Virus record (IMG/VR): IMGVR_UViG_3300006927_000081 | Location: 1-23,406 of that record | Length of the DNA: 23,406 bases | Origin: a virus | Reading direction: 5' to 3' (one strand) | In this document: in pieces, positions 7,302-15,851 of the stretch | How the letters are laid out: each line of letters opens with the position of its first letter | Numbering within the stretch: the first letter of the stretch is position 1 | The notes under the pieces: generated by a model | Told to the model about the DNA's origin: nothing | Seen by the model: the letters and a program-made list of their open reading frames with translations, nothing else | Database searches by the model: none | Translations under genes and position numbers: made by a program

Positions 7302-10220
7302 ATGTCAGTAAAGAATTTTAAATTTGTATCTCCTGGAGTATTCATTAACGAGATTGATAACTCCTTTATCCCCAAATCCGCAGAGTTGATCGGTCCCGTT
7401 GTAATTGGGCGCGCCAAACGTGGCTTAGCGATGCAGCCAATAAAGGTTGAATCATATTCAAAATTTGTTGAAGTATTTGGCGAGACTGTTCCTGGCGGTG
7501 GTGGTGGTGATGTCTATCGAGACGGCAACTATCAGTCTCCAATGTATGGAACTTATGCCGCAAAAGCTTTCTTAAATGCAAATGTTGCTCCTCTTACTTA
7601 TGTACGCTTGCTCGGACAGCAGAGCGTGGACCAAACCGGCGCCACAGCCGCCAAAGCCGGCTGGGCAACAAGCAACAACAACACAGACTCCGGAGTTACT
7701 ACAGGTGGCGCATACGGACTATGGCTCTTTACTAGCGGCGCCGCTCGCGACCTTGGAACTGGACAATTGGCTGCTATATTCTATTGCGATGATGGATCTG
7801 TTCGTTTAAGTGGTTCGTTGCGCGGCGGCGGCGTCAATCAAGGGGTTGGGAATACAACTCATGTAGTTGGCACAGCCTCTGTCGGCGCCGTAATTGGTAA
7901 CGATAGCAGCAATCTTTTTACAGTACTTATTAGCGGTTCGACCGGCACAGATACTATTAAATTTGGTTTTGACGACAACAGCGAAACTTTTATTCGCAAG
8001 GCCTGTAATACAAACCCGCAATTGGTATCTGCTGCAAATACATTTTATCCCAGTTCTTCTGCCAAGGATTATTGGTTAGGTGAGTCCTTCGAACAGGAAC
8101 TTCGTGATAATTCTCTTACTGGTGACGCACAAGGCGTTATTTTGGCAATCTGCAGTGGATCTTCTGGTGGAAGTGGTCCCCAAGCTATGAGAGGCGTAGC
8201 TTCCCGCGAAGCGCGAACCGGCTGGTTTGTCGCTCAGTCCACAACTGCTCCTGCAGCTTATGTACCTTTTGATGATGCCCAGGCACACAAGCTTTTTCGC
8301 TTAATTGGCCGCGGCCATGGTGAGTGGTTGCATAAGAACTGTAAAGTCTCAATTGAACAGATTAGGCAATCAAATAGCAGCGCAACAGATTACGGTACTT
8401 TTTCTGTGGTTATTAGAGCTTTGGGCGATGACGATAGTGCAGTGCAGGTCATGGAAAGATTTGATAAACTTACCCTCGATCCAGGCGCGCCAAACTTTAT
8501 TGCGCGCAAGATTGGAGATCAATATACGAAATGGGACTCGCAGGCCAAGAGACTTAGAACGTATGGCATGTACCCTAACCAATCAAAATTCGTTTATGTT
8601 GAGATGGACAGCGCTGTCGAAGACGCCGGTACAGATGCAATATTGTTGCCCTTCGGTTATTTTGGGCCACCCAAATTTAAGACAGTATCGGGTGCTTTCG
8701 GAACTGCCTCATATGGCCAAAAATCTTCTTATGTAAAGAATCCTGATCATTTCTTTATTACGGGCGCAATTGGATCTGATGCAGCAAACTTTCTCTCTGG
8801 AGGCGGCAACAACGTCGCCATCGGTAACAACATGGGTGCCAACACTACGGTAATGACTGGCTCGCTAGCCTTCCCGTCTGTGCGACTTCGCGTATCTGCT
8901 TCTGATGGTGGTCTCTCCAACCCAACAAACGCATATTTTGGTATGGACAGTTCGCGAACAGCCGCATCTACAAGGTCAGATCGCAGTGTTGCAGATTTCC
9001 ATCGTCGTCTATATGGCGACTACGGGGCTGGCGGAACTGCGGCTACCACCGCAGGTGTTGATGATTTCGCATATGTATTCTCACTTGATGATGTAGTGGC
9101 ACTTAGCTCTACAAAATATTATTATCAATCTGGCTCAAGAGTACTCGGGACCTCGGCAACTAGTGGCAGCTATGTAAACTTACTAAATGCTGGTTATGAT
9201 AGATTTACTGCCCCGTTCTTTGGAGGTTTTGACGGATTTGATATTACAAAACCAGATCCGGTCTATAATGGAGCAATGGGAGCTAGCTCTACTGAGGCCA
9301 ATAGCTATGTTTATCATACATGGAAGCGTGCAATCGATACGGTGTCAGATCCGGAACAGGTTGACATGAATCTTTTAGCGGCCCCAGGTCTTACCTTGGC
9401 CGGCCTTACGACACACATGGTTAATACATGTGAAGATAGAGCAGACGCGTTAGCAGTTATTGATCTTCCAGATGTATATACGCCTGCTCATGAGGGATAT
9501 AAGAGTTCAAAGGATGCTAGAATCACCACGACGCCAACATTGGCGGCAAATGCTTTGCGCGATAGAAGAATTGATTCGAGTTATGGATGTACATTCTATC
9601 CATGGGTGCAGACTTCTGATGCTTCTGGACGATTGCTGTGGATTCCACCTTCTGTTGCAATGCTTGGCGTTTTGGCAAGCTCCGAAAGAGCATCTGATAT
9701 TTGGTTTGCTCCAGCAGGATTTAACCGAGGCGGCCTTAGTGAAGGGGCCGCGGGCATTCCAGTTACCGCAGTAACAGAACGGCTAATTTCTAAAGATCGC
9801 GATGTTCTTTATGAAGCTCGAATTAATCCAATTGCCTCTTTCCCCTCTAGTGGTATCGTGGTATTTGGACAAAAAACCCTCCAAGAGCGCCCGTCTGCGC
9901 TTGATAGAATTAATGTAAGGAGACTTGTTATCTATCTTAAGAAGCAGATTTCTATTCTTTCTACTCAAATACTGTTTGAACAAAATGTTCAAGCAACATG
10001 GACAAGGTTTAAAGGTCTTGTAGAGCCATTCTTAGCAAATGTCTTAACAGGGTTTGGTATTACAGACTATAGGTTAATCTTAGACGAGAGCACAACAACT
10101 CCCGACTTAATTGATCAAAATGTTATGTATGCAAAAATTATGATTAAACCAGCGAGAGCAATTGAATACATCGCGATTGACTTTGTAATCGCATCCACAG
10201 GAGCATCGTTTGATGATTAA
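7302..10220 (+). CDS. Tail sheath protein, gp18-like, enlarged
   Basis: 972 residues starting at ATG 7302 behind AAAGAGGG. The N-terminus (SPGVFINEID near residues 10-19, then GPVVIGRAKRG and a FVEVFGE block) and the C-terminal ~130 residues (NPIASFPSSGIVVFGQKTL, then RINVRRLVIYLKKQI and a beta-hairpin with IMIKPARAIEYIAIDFVI) are the conserved inner core of contractile sheath proteins, which link neighbouring subunits through exchanged N- and C-terminal strands. T4 gp18 has 659 residues; the extra ~300 here are Gly/Ser/Ala-rich beta-prone sequence around residues 90-600, probably surface domains facing outward. It is transcribed with the tail tube gene downstream. The function is secure; the role of the added domains is unknown. 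Confidence 0.95.
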   Translation: MSVKNFKFVSPGVFINEIDNSFIPKSAELIGPVVIGRAKRGLAMQPIKVESYSKFVEVFGETVPGGGGGDVYRDGNYQSPMYGTYAAKAFLNANVAPLTYVRLLGQQSVDQTGATAAKAGWATSNNNTDSGVTTGGAYGLWLFTSGAARDLGTGQLAAIFYCDDGSVRLSGSLRGGGVNQGVGNTTHVVGTASVGAVIGNDSSNLFTVLISGSTGTDTIKFGFDDNSETFIRKACNTNPQLVSAANTFYPSSSAKDYWLGESFEQELRDNSLTGDAQGVILAICSGSSGGSGPQAMRGVASREARTGWFVAQSTTAPAAYVPFDDAQAHKLFRLIGRGHGEWLHKNCKVSIEQIRQSNSSATDYGTFSVVIRALGDDDSAVQVMERFDKLTLDPGAPNFIARKIGDQYTKWDSQAKRLRTYGMYPNQSKFVYVEMDSAVEDAGTDAILLPFGYFGPPKFKTVSGAFGTASYGQKSSYVKNPDHFFITGAIGSDAANFLSGGGNNVAIGNNMGANTTVMTGSLAFPSVRLRVSASDGGLSNPTNAYFGMDSSRTAASTRSDRSVADFHRRLYGDYGAGGTAATTAGVDDFAYVFSLDDVVALSSTKYYYQSGSRVLGTSATSGSYVNLLNAGYDRFTAPFFGGFDGFDITKPDPVYNGAMGASSTEANSYVYHTWKRAIDTVSDPEQVDMNLLAAPGLTLAGLTTHMVNTCEDRADALAVIDLPDVYTPAHEGYKSSKDARITTTPTLAANALRDRRIDSSYGCTFYPWVQTSDASGRLLWIPPSVAMLGVLASSERASDIWFAPAGFNRGGLSEGAAGIPVTAVTERLISKDRDVLYEARINPIASFPSSGIVVFGQKTLQERPSALDRINVRRLVIYLKKQISILSTQILFEQNVQATWTRFKGLVEPFLANVLTGFGITDYRLILDESTTTPDLIDQNVMYAKIMIKPARAIEYIAIDFVIASTGASFDD

Positions 10221-10223
10221 AAG

Positions 10224-10239
10224 GAGGAGATTTTTCCTC
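10224..10239 (+). other. Hairpin between sheath and tube genes
   Basis: GAGGA (10224-10228) pairs with TCCTC (10235-10239) around a 6-base loop. The left arm is part of a strong Shine-Dalgarno-like AAGGAGGAG that has no start codon at the right distance. It could be a weak processing or attenuation signal between sheath and tube. Confidence 0.35.
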
Positions 10240-10275
10240 GATACACTAATTAAGTTTAGATAGGAGCTACACATT

Positions 10276-10872
10276 ATGGCGTTTTGGGCAAAAAACTTTG
10301 GTGAAGATACAACTTTAAAAGATCCAAAGAGAAATTTTAGATTTATAGTTGAATTTTCAAATTTGAGGTCGAGTGACGGCCCATTGCTTTGGTTTGCCAA
10401 AACAGCAGCCAAACCATCATTTGCAATTGCAGCAGCAGAACACAAATATTTAAACCACACTTTTTATTATCCTGGTTCCGTAACCTGGAACACGATTTCC
10501 ATAAGCTTGGTAGATCCAGTGGTCCCAGATGTAGCAGCCACAGTAGCTGACTTTATAGTTCAAGGCGGTTATACACCTCCTTCGACTCCCAATTCGCTTA
10601 CCACAATGTCTAAGGCCAAGGCCGCGGGCTCTATGGGTATCGTAACGGTTAAGCAACTAGACGCAGACGGCATGATACTTGAAGAATGGACCCTTTGGAA
10701 TTCCTGGATCACAGATGTTAAGTTTGGTGACACTCTTGAATATGGTAACGATGAATTATCGACAGTTGATATAGAGCTTAAGTATGATTGGGCGCGCCTA
10801 GAGACCAAGACTGCCGGCTCTGTGGGTCCAAACATGGGCGCTTCGACATTCTTCGATACGCGCGCATCATAA
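10276..10872 (+). CDS. Tail tube protein, gp19-like
   Basis: 198 residues from ATG 10276, preceded by ATAGGAG. The layout is that of T4-type tube proteins: an N-terminal RNFRFIVEF strand, AKTAAKPSFAIAAAEHKYLNHTFYYPGSVTWNTISISLVDP (the 'kP.....e...n..f..pG...w..i...f.Dp' signature), and a C-terminal EYGNDELSTVDIELKYDWA strand. It forms the inner tube that the sheath surrounds, stacked as hexamers, through which DNA passes. Size is close to T4 gp19 (163 residues). It is located directly after the sheath gene, as in T4. Confidence 0.93.
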   Translation: MAFWAKNFGEDTTLKDPKRNFRFIVEFSNLRSSDGPLLWFAKTAAKPSFAIAAAEHKYLNHTFYYPGSVTWNTISISLVDPVVPDVAATVADFIVQGGYTPPSTPNSLTTMSKAKAAGSMGIVTVKQLDADGMILEEWTLWNSWITDVKFGDTLEYGNDELSTVDIELKYDWARLETKTAGSVGPNMGASTFFDTRAS

Positions 10873-10900
10873 TAGACAAAATACGATAAAGAGGTGAAAT

Positions 10901-11764
10901 TTGTCAAGAAATAGAGATCGCGTGGGAGGCACGCAGCACCAAGATGCTTCGCCCCCACCGCAACAAGTGGCACAAAGCCAACACGAAAATATAGAGCAAT
11001 TTGCGTTTGTAGTACCTACTGAATTTGTGGAACTACCATCACAAGGAAGGTTTTATCCAGAAGGACACCCTCTTTGTGGCGTTGATACCATTGAAATTCG
11101 TCACATGACAGCAAAAGAAGAAGATATGCTGACTTCTAGAACACTCCTTAAAAAAGGTATTGCATTAGACCGTGTAATTCGAAGTTTAATTATAGATAAA
11201 TCAATTAATCCTGATACTCTATTAGTTGGCGATAGAAATGCAATAATTATCGCTACAAGATCAGCCGGATATGGCAATGATTATGATACAAAAGTAACTT
11301 GTCCTGCTTGCGGAACAGTTCAGCAATATAGTTTCGATCTCAATGCCGCAGAAATATATAATGGCGGCCCTGCAGCTAATATGGAAGTTACAGACAATGA
11401 AAATGGAACATTTGATGTAGTATTGCCAAAAACAGAAATTACAGTAACATTTAGATTACTTACTGGCGCCGATGAAAAACGCTTTCTTGATGGTTTGGAA
11501 ATAGACCGTAAACAAAAACAAGATCGCAATGTAACAAGACAATTAAGAAACATTATTGTAGCTGTCAACAACAACGATTCTTCAGAGGCAATATCATATT
11601 TAGTTAATAATATTCCATCGATAGATTCTAGATATTTAAGATCGGCTTATCGGCTATCAACCCCCGACATTGATTTAACGCAAAATTTTATTTGTGAAGA
11701 GTGCAACCACGAAGTCGACTTGGAGGTTCCGCTTTCCGCGGACTTTTTTTGGCCTGACCGATGA
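10901..11764 (+). CDS. Baseplate hub protein, gp26-like, zinc-finger
   Basis: TTG start at 10901 with GAGGTG at 10891-10896; no ATG in this frame has a comparable ribosome site. 287 residues. The conserved block runs FYPEGHPL (51-58), IEIRHMTAKEEDMLTSRTLLKKG (64-86), LLVGDRNAI (107-115), and a CPAC pair (134-137) matched by CEEC (265-268), together a likely four-Cys zinc site. The C-terminus ends in the FFWP motif I associate with T4 gp26-type base plate proteins. In T4 gp26 takes part in baseplate hub assembly. The last codons contain seven T residues (11744-11750), and the stop overlaps the following reading frame, so a fused product with the next protein is possible. Confidence 0.82.
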   Translation: MSRNRDRVGGTQHQDASPPPQQVAQSQHENIEQFAFVVPTEFVELPSQGRFYPEGHPLCGVDTIEIRHMTAKEEDMLTSRTLLKKGIALDRVIRSLIIDKSINPDTLLVGDRNAIIIATRSAGYGNDYDTKVTCPACGTVQQYSFDLNAAEIYNGGPAANMEVTDNENGTFDVVLPKTEITVTFRLLTGADEKRFLDGLEIDRKQKQDRNVTRQLRNIIVAVNNNDSSEAISYLVNNIPSIDSRYLRSAYRLSTPDIDLTQNFICEECNHEVDLEVPLSADFFWPDR

Positions 11765-11768
11765 ATAC

Positions 11769-12014
11769 ATGCAAAATGTATATGAGCAGTTTTTTTATTT
11801 AAAATACTCGGGTGGCTGGTCATTTTCAGAAGCTTATAATTTACCCATTGGATTGCGCGAATGGTTTGTTGAAAGATTATCTAAGCAGCTCCAAATGGAG
11901 AATGACGCGACGAAAGAGAGCCGTAATTCCTCCTCATCCGGTCAATCACAAACCTTGACGCCGCTTAATCAGCCCACACCTCCCCCAGGTTTCGAATCGC
12001 CCGATAAAGGATAG
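11769..12014 (+). CDS. Small protein in gp51 position, possible hub/tail assembly chaperone
   Basis: 81 residues from ATG 11769, 4 bases after the gp26-like stop; the frame is open further upstream inside that gene, but those codons are out of frame with it. The N-terminal ~40 residues (QNVYEQFFYLKYSGGWSFSEAYNLPIGLREWFVERL) look like a compact helical domain I have the impression of having seen after gp26 in T4-like phages. The C-terminal half is Ser/Pro/Gln-rich and probably disordered. There is no Shine-Dalgarno close to the start, so translation probably depends on coupling to the upstream gene or on frameshifting in the T run. T4 gp51 sits at the same place and helps hub assembly; sequence identity to it is not evident. 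Confidence 0.65.
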   Translation: MQNVYEQFFYLKYSGGWSFSEAYNLPIGLREWFVERLSKQLQMENDATKESRNSSSSGQSQTLTPLNQPTPPPGFESPDKG

Positions 12015-12035
12015 CTATAGCTATCCTTTTTTTTT
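12007..12035 (+). terminator. Terminator overlapping a stop codon
   Basis: A perfect 22-bp palindrome (AAGGATAGCTATAGCTATCCTT) continues directly into a run of T (nine in total, 12027-12035). The stop codon TAG at 12012-12014 of the preceding small gene lies within the left arm. Confidence 0.9.
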
Positions 12036-12040
12036 ATAAA

Positions 12041-12050
12041 ACTATTTAAC
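12041..12050 (+). promoter_or_regulatory. Putative late promoter element (ACTATTTAAC)
   Basis: It begins 6 bases after the T-tract of the terminator and 27 bases upstream of the tape measure start codon. It is identical to the element at 7241. Confidence 0.45.
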
Positions 12051-12076
12051 TATAGAAGCTTAATAAGGATTGTACA

Positions 12077-14605
12077 ATGGCTGATACTATTACCCCTGAA
12101 CTTCTTGATAGACTTAAGGCTTTGGGCGCCGCTGGAAGAGAAACAGCCGACCGACTTGATGAATTAAGCCAAAAACAACTTGAATACGTTGAAGCGCAAA
12201 TGGCGGGACAGGCCGATTGGGAAAATGCCATTTCAGCGGCTAGCGAGCGCCTTAGAGACCAACTTAAGGACTTAGAAAAGACAAGACGAGAGCTAGTAGC
12301 CATCAACAAGGAAGGCATGAGTCGGGTTGAGTTGGTCGAACATCAAACAAAACTTGATGAAAATTTACTTGAGCTAGCGGAAGCCAAAACACGCGCAGGC
12401 AAAACCCTAACTGAAGAAGAAAAAAAGCGCCTTGCTGAACTGAAAAAAATTGAAAAGACCCAAAGAAGTATTCTTGAAGTCTTGAAGGGGCAATATAAAG
12501 CTTCTTCTAACCTATCAAAGGGTTTTCAAATAACCGCGGACCTCAGCAAAAATACTCTTTTTAATATGGATAGTATGGAAGAGGCGCTTAAAAATATGGG
12601 CGAGAGCAAGGGCATGGGCTTGTTGGCGGGCGCCGCCGGCATTCTTGAGGGCGCATTTAAGCAGGTTATGGATACGATGATTAGCACAGTCTTCGCATTA
12701 GAAACCATGGAGTCTGGATTTAGAAAAACCACCGGCGCCTCTGCGGCATTTGCGAGCGAAGTTACAGATGTATATGAAGCAACTCGTGACTTGAACGTTA
12801 CAGCCAAGGCCGCCGCCGGCGGTTACGAGGAACTCCGGTCCACTTATACCGACTTTACATTCCAATCGAAGGGCCAGCGCGAAGAGATAGGCAAAACGAT
12901 TTCAATGCTTGAACAGCACGGTGTTCGTGCACAAGACGCTGCCCAGGGCATGCAAATAGCAACGAAATCATTTGGGATGAGCGGTACCGCAGCAGGAAAG
13001 AATGCGATGGAGTTAAATGCTTTAGCTAAAGAGATTGGAGTAGCACCCGCAGAGATCGCCGGCCAATTTGCTAATTTGGGAGGCCAATTGTCCAAGTTAG
13101 GTTCTGATGGAGTCCGCGCATTTAAAGGCTTAGCAAGGGTTTCTAAGATCACTGGTATGGAGATGGGAAAACTTATTGCCCTGACAGAAAAATTTGATAC
13201 TTTTGAAAGTGCTGCTGAGATGGCTGGTAATCTTAACGCAGCACTCGGTGGCAACTTTGTAAATGCGATGGATATGATGATGGAAACTGATCCTGTTGAG
13301 AGATTTGAAACATTAAGAAATACTCTTTTAGATACAGGTTTAAGTTTCGATAATATGTCTTATTATCAAAGAAAGTTTTATACTCAATCTTTAGGATTAA
13401 GCGATGTAGGCGATCTAGCCCAAATGATGTCGGGTAATTATAATTCCTTGGATGATAGTATAGGTAAAGTTTCGGCAGATTATGAAGAGCAAGCAGAACT
13501 AGCTAAAGATATGCTAGATGTTACAACAGAACTAAAGATGGCATTGATTAAGCTTGTAGATGTTATGAAGCCCTGGATCGCAAAGATTCGCGATATAACT
13601 ACTGCACTTACTGAATTTCTTGAGGGCCCCGCAGGTCAGGTTCTGCTATGGGTTGGAGGTATTTTATTTGCCATTAAGGGCCTGACTCTGATAATCACGG
13701 GCTTTGCAACAGTATTATCGCCCATTGCCGGCATTCTCGGTCTCACAGGGACTGCGGCCGCCGGCGCGACAGCACCGCTGACCGGCATGGTTGGGGCCAT
13801 GAATACAGCATCCCTCGGTACCGTTGCGTTTGGACTTGCCATGCTCCTTGTCGGCGCCGGCGTCGGCGCCGCCGCCCTCGGAATAGCACAAATTGTTAAA
13901 GCCTTTTCGGGCCTTGGAGACGCTGCGTGGCCTGCCGCCGCCGCAGTCGCTTTCTTCGGTGCTGCGTTTGTGGCGACAGTGTGGCTGATGTCCTCGGCAA
14001 GCGTAGCCGCCCTCACCGCCGCTATAGCCGTTGGGGGATTGGCGACAGCCGTCTTTCAGCTTGGGTTAGCTTTGGCAGGGGTAGCGCTCGTGTGGGGAGG
14101 TCTGAGCATGGCTTTTGATTGGCTGCGCGGCAAAAAAGACGAAACAGCCAAGTTTGATGCCATAAATAGTGCTGCAGACAAGATGGCTGAAAAAAAGGAA
14201 GCCATGGCCAGCATAGCGGTTTCTTTTGAAACAATTGCTAAGGCCATGGCAGAGGGTGCACAACACGCATGGAAATGGTCTAATATGTTTTCAGCCATCA
14301 CAGGGATGCATGCGGTATTCGGCCAGGAGACTACGGCTATTGCAATTGGTGCCAATGCAGTTGCTACTGCGGGACAATCAAGTCCCACCGAACGCGCACC
14401 AGCGGGAGCACCAGCAGGTGCCGGCGCCGCAGGAGCAGGTGCCCCAGCAGCCGCAGCGGCATCTCAAACATATAATTTAGAAATTCCTATATATATTGGG
14501 AGTGAAGAAATAGATAAGAAAGTAATTAGAATTGTAGATGGACGCATTGATCAGAAAACTCAGGAAGCCCTGGGACTTGGATTCTGCGCCCCCTCCCCCG
14601 GGTAG
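12077..14605 (+). CDS. Tail tape measure protein
   Basis: 842 residues from ATG 12077, with TAAGGA upstream. Residues 1-135 are highly charged and heptad-like (coiled coil), residues ~160-500 are Ala/Gly/Met-rich helical sequence, residues ~523-685 contain several strongly hydrophobic helices (for example LLWVGGILFAIKGLTLIITG), and residues ~770-805 form an Ala/Gly/Pro linker before a short conserved-looking tail (EIPIYIGSEEIDKKVIRIV). Coiled coil plus membrane-type helices, placed after the hub and chaperone-like genes, is characteristic of tape measure proteins, which set tail length and may enter the host membrane on injection. T4 gp29 has 590 residues, and I see no direct motif match, so the call is by architecture and position. 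Confidence 0.82.
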   Translation: MADTITPELLDRLKALGAAGRETADRLDELSQKQLEYVEAQMAGQADWENAISAASERLRDQLKDLEKTRRELVAINKEGMSRVELVEHQTKLDENLLELAEAKTRAGKTLTEEEKKRLAELKKIEKTQRSILEVLKGQYKASSNLSKGFQITADLSKNTLFNMDSMEEALKNMGESKGMGLLAGAAGILEGAFKQVMDTMISTVFALETMESGFRKTTGASAAFASEVTDVYEATRDLNVTAKAAAGGYEELRSTYTDFTFQSKGQREEIGKTISMLEQHGVRAQDAAQGMQIATKSFGMSGTAAGKNAMELNALAKEIGVAPAEIAGQFANLGGQLSKLGSDGVRAFKGLARVSKITGMEMGKLIALTEKFDTFESAAEMAGNLNAALGGNFVNAMDMMMETDPVERFETLRNTLLDTGLSFDNMSYYQRKFYTQSLGLSDVGDLAQMMSGNYNSLDDSIGKVSADYEEQAELAKDMLDVTTELKMALIKLVDVMKPWIAKIRDITTALTEFLEGPAGQVLLWVGGILFAIKGLTLIITGFATVLSPIAGILGLTGTAAAGATAPLTGMVGAMNTASLGTVAFGLAMLLVGAGVGAAALGIAQIVKAFSGLGDAAWPAAAAVAFFGAAFVATVWLMSSASVAALTAAIAVGGLATAVFQLGLALAGVALVWGGLSMAFDWLRGKKDETAKFDAINSAADKMAEKKEAMASIAVSFETIAKAMAEGAQHAWKWSNMFSAITGMHAVFGQETTAIAIGANAVATAGQSSPTERAPAGAPAGAGAAGAGAPAAAAASQTYNLEIPIYIGSEEIDKKVIRIVDGRIDQKTQEALGLGFCAPSPG

Positions 14606-14627
14606 ATAATAACATAGGAGAAAAATA

Positions 14628-15842
14628 ATGACCGCTAAATGGAATTACCTGCGATCCCCAACCGGTAATACGGAGGAGGATGCCGCCTTGCGCAGCGGTG
14701 GAGATCGTGAGAACTGGACGCCAGCGAATGAAGCTAGACAAAGACTAGAAGAGAACCCACTCTTTACGCCTCCTGATGGTAGTACTAATCTTAAACAATC
14801 AGGCCAAGCAGTTTCGTTTTATCACGAGAGCAGCGGAAATTTTGTACGATTTAAGGCCTTTATTATGGCTTTTAATGAGTCGTTTATGAGTGATTGGTCG
14901 TCTGAAGCAGTATATGGGCGAATGGATCCCATTATGATGTTTAAGAACACCACAAGAAAAGTTACACTGGCTTTTAAGATACCGGCATTTTCTGCTGAAG
15001 ATGCAATGGATAATCTAGCTGATGTTCAAAAATTAATTAGTTTTTTATATCCAAATTATGAAGATCAGTTTCTCAGCCCTGAAAATTTAGGAGCCCCCTA
15101 TGCACAAAATATTTCAAATTCGCCATTAGTACGGTTGCGAGTAGTTAATTTTCTTTCGAAGGCGGCAGGCATGAATAAAGACCAAGCCCACGCTAGGCAA
15201 GGAACTTTAGGTGCTATTAGTAATCTTGTTGTAAACTATAACTTAGACGCGGCCGAAGGAGTAATAGAAGACAAAGACCTGGGGATCCTCCCCAGATTGA
15301 TTGATGTTAATATGGACTTTTCAGTGCTTCATGAAAGGCCTCTTGGTTGGAATAGTAATGATGAGTTCATGGCACCATCATGGCCGTATAATATGACTGA
15401 CGCCGGCGCCGGCATCGCTGAAAAACGTTCGAACGCTGCAGCAGCCACCGCCTACGAGGCAGCAATACTGAACGAGGTAGAAGAAGAATGGGCCCAGGAT
15501 GAGCAGCTGCCTGAGTCAGCCCAGGACGCCCCCGGGGACGGCGCCGCGGCCGCAGAAGCCATCAATGACGCCGATCAACCCGGCAGCGCGCGCCCATCGG
15601 ACGCAATTGTCAGTCTGGCCGAGGCAGCGGCCGGCGGCGGTGGGCTGGCTGAACCAGGGCCATACGTAAACATCGTAGATGCTCCCGAACTTAGTCGTGG
15701 GCAACTCCGTCGCCAAGCCCGACAATCGAGACGGATCCGCAAATCCGTCGCGGAAGAGCGTGGAACCCGCGTGGGAACAGAAGGGGTTACTTCCCAACGG
15801 CAATATGACTACTCCGGCGGCCCCGGCCTCGAACCCGTATAG
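14628..15842 (+). CDS. Baseplate/tail tube-end structural protein, unnamed
   Basis: 404 residues, with ATAGGAG ahead of ATG 14628. The central part (VRFKAFIMAFNESFMSDW, VYGRMDPIMMFKNTTRKV, ADVQKLISFLYPNYED, and later SPLVRLRVVNF and FSVLHERPLGW) is a pattern I associate with a virion protein family encoded near the tape measure and LysM genes in tailed phages; it may cap or initiate the tail tube (a gp48/gp54-like role, not shown). Residues ~255-350 are a low-complexity Ala/Gly/Asp/Pro stretch encoded by notably GC-rich DNA. Residues ~355-385 are Arg-rich (RGQLRRQARQSRRIRK). The stop is 9 bases from the next gene. Confidence 0.65.
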   Translation: MTAKWNYLRSPTGNTEEDAALRSGGDRENWTPANEARQRLEENPLFTPPDGSTNLKQSGQAVSFYHESSGNFVRFKAFIMAFNESFMSDWSSEAVYGRMDPIMMFKNTTRKVTLAFKIPAFSAEDAMDNLADVQKLISFLYPNYEDQFLSPENLGAPYAQNISNSPLVRLRVVNFLSKAAGMNKDQAHARQGTLGAISNLVVNYNLDAAEGVIEDKDLGILPRLIDVNMDFSVLHERPLGWNSNDEFMAPSWPYNMTDAGAGIAEKRSNAAAATAYEAAILNEVEEEWAQDEQLPESAQDAPGDGAAAAEAINDADQPGSARPSDAIVSLAEAAAGGGGLAEPGPYVNIVDAPELSRGQLRRQARQSRRIRKSVAEERGTRVGTEGVTSQRQYDYSGGPGLEPV

Positions 15843-15851
15843 AGAATAATT

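Noticed and set aside
11694-11768. ATG 11694 as start of the small gp51-position protein
   Set aside because: It would lie 71 bases inside the gp26-like gene in another frame and gives a Lys/Arg/Thr-rich segment with no conserved look; ATG 11769 (or frameshifting) is more credible.
4144-12050. ACTATTTA elements as T4 late promoters on the minus strand (TAAATAGT)
   Set aside because: The reverse complement shares TAAATA with TATAAATA, but would direct transcription left, away from every gene. The + strand orientation relative to genes and terminators is constant.
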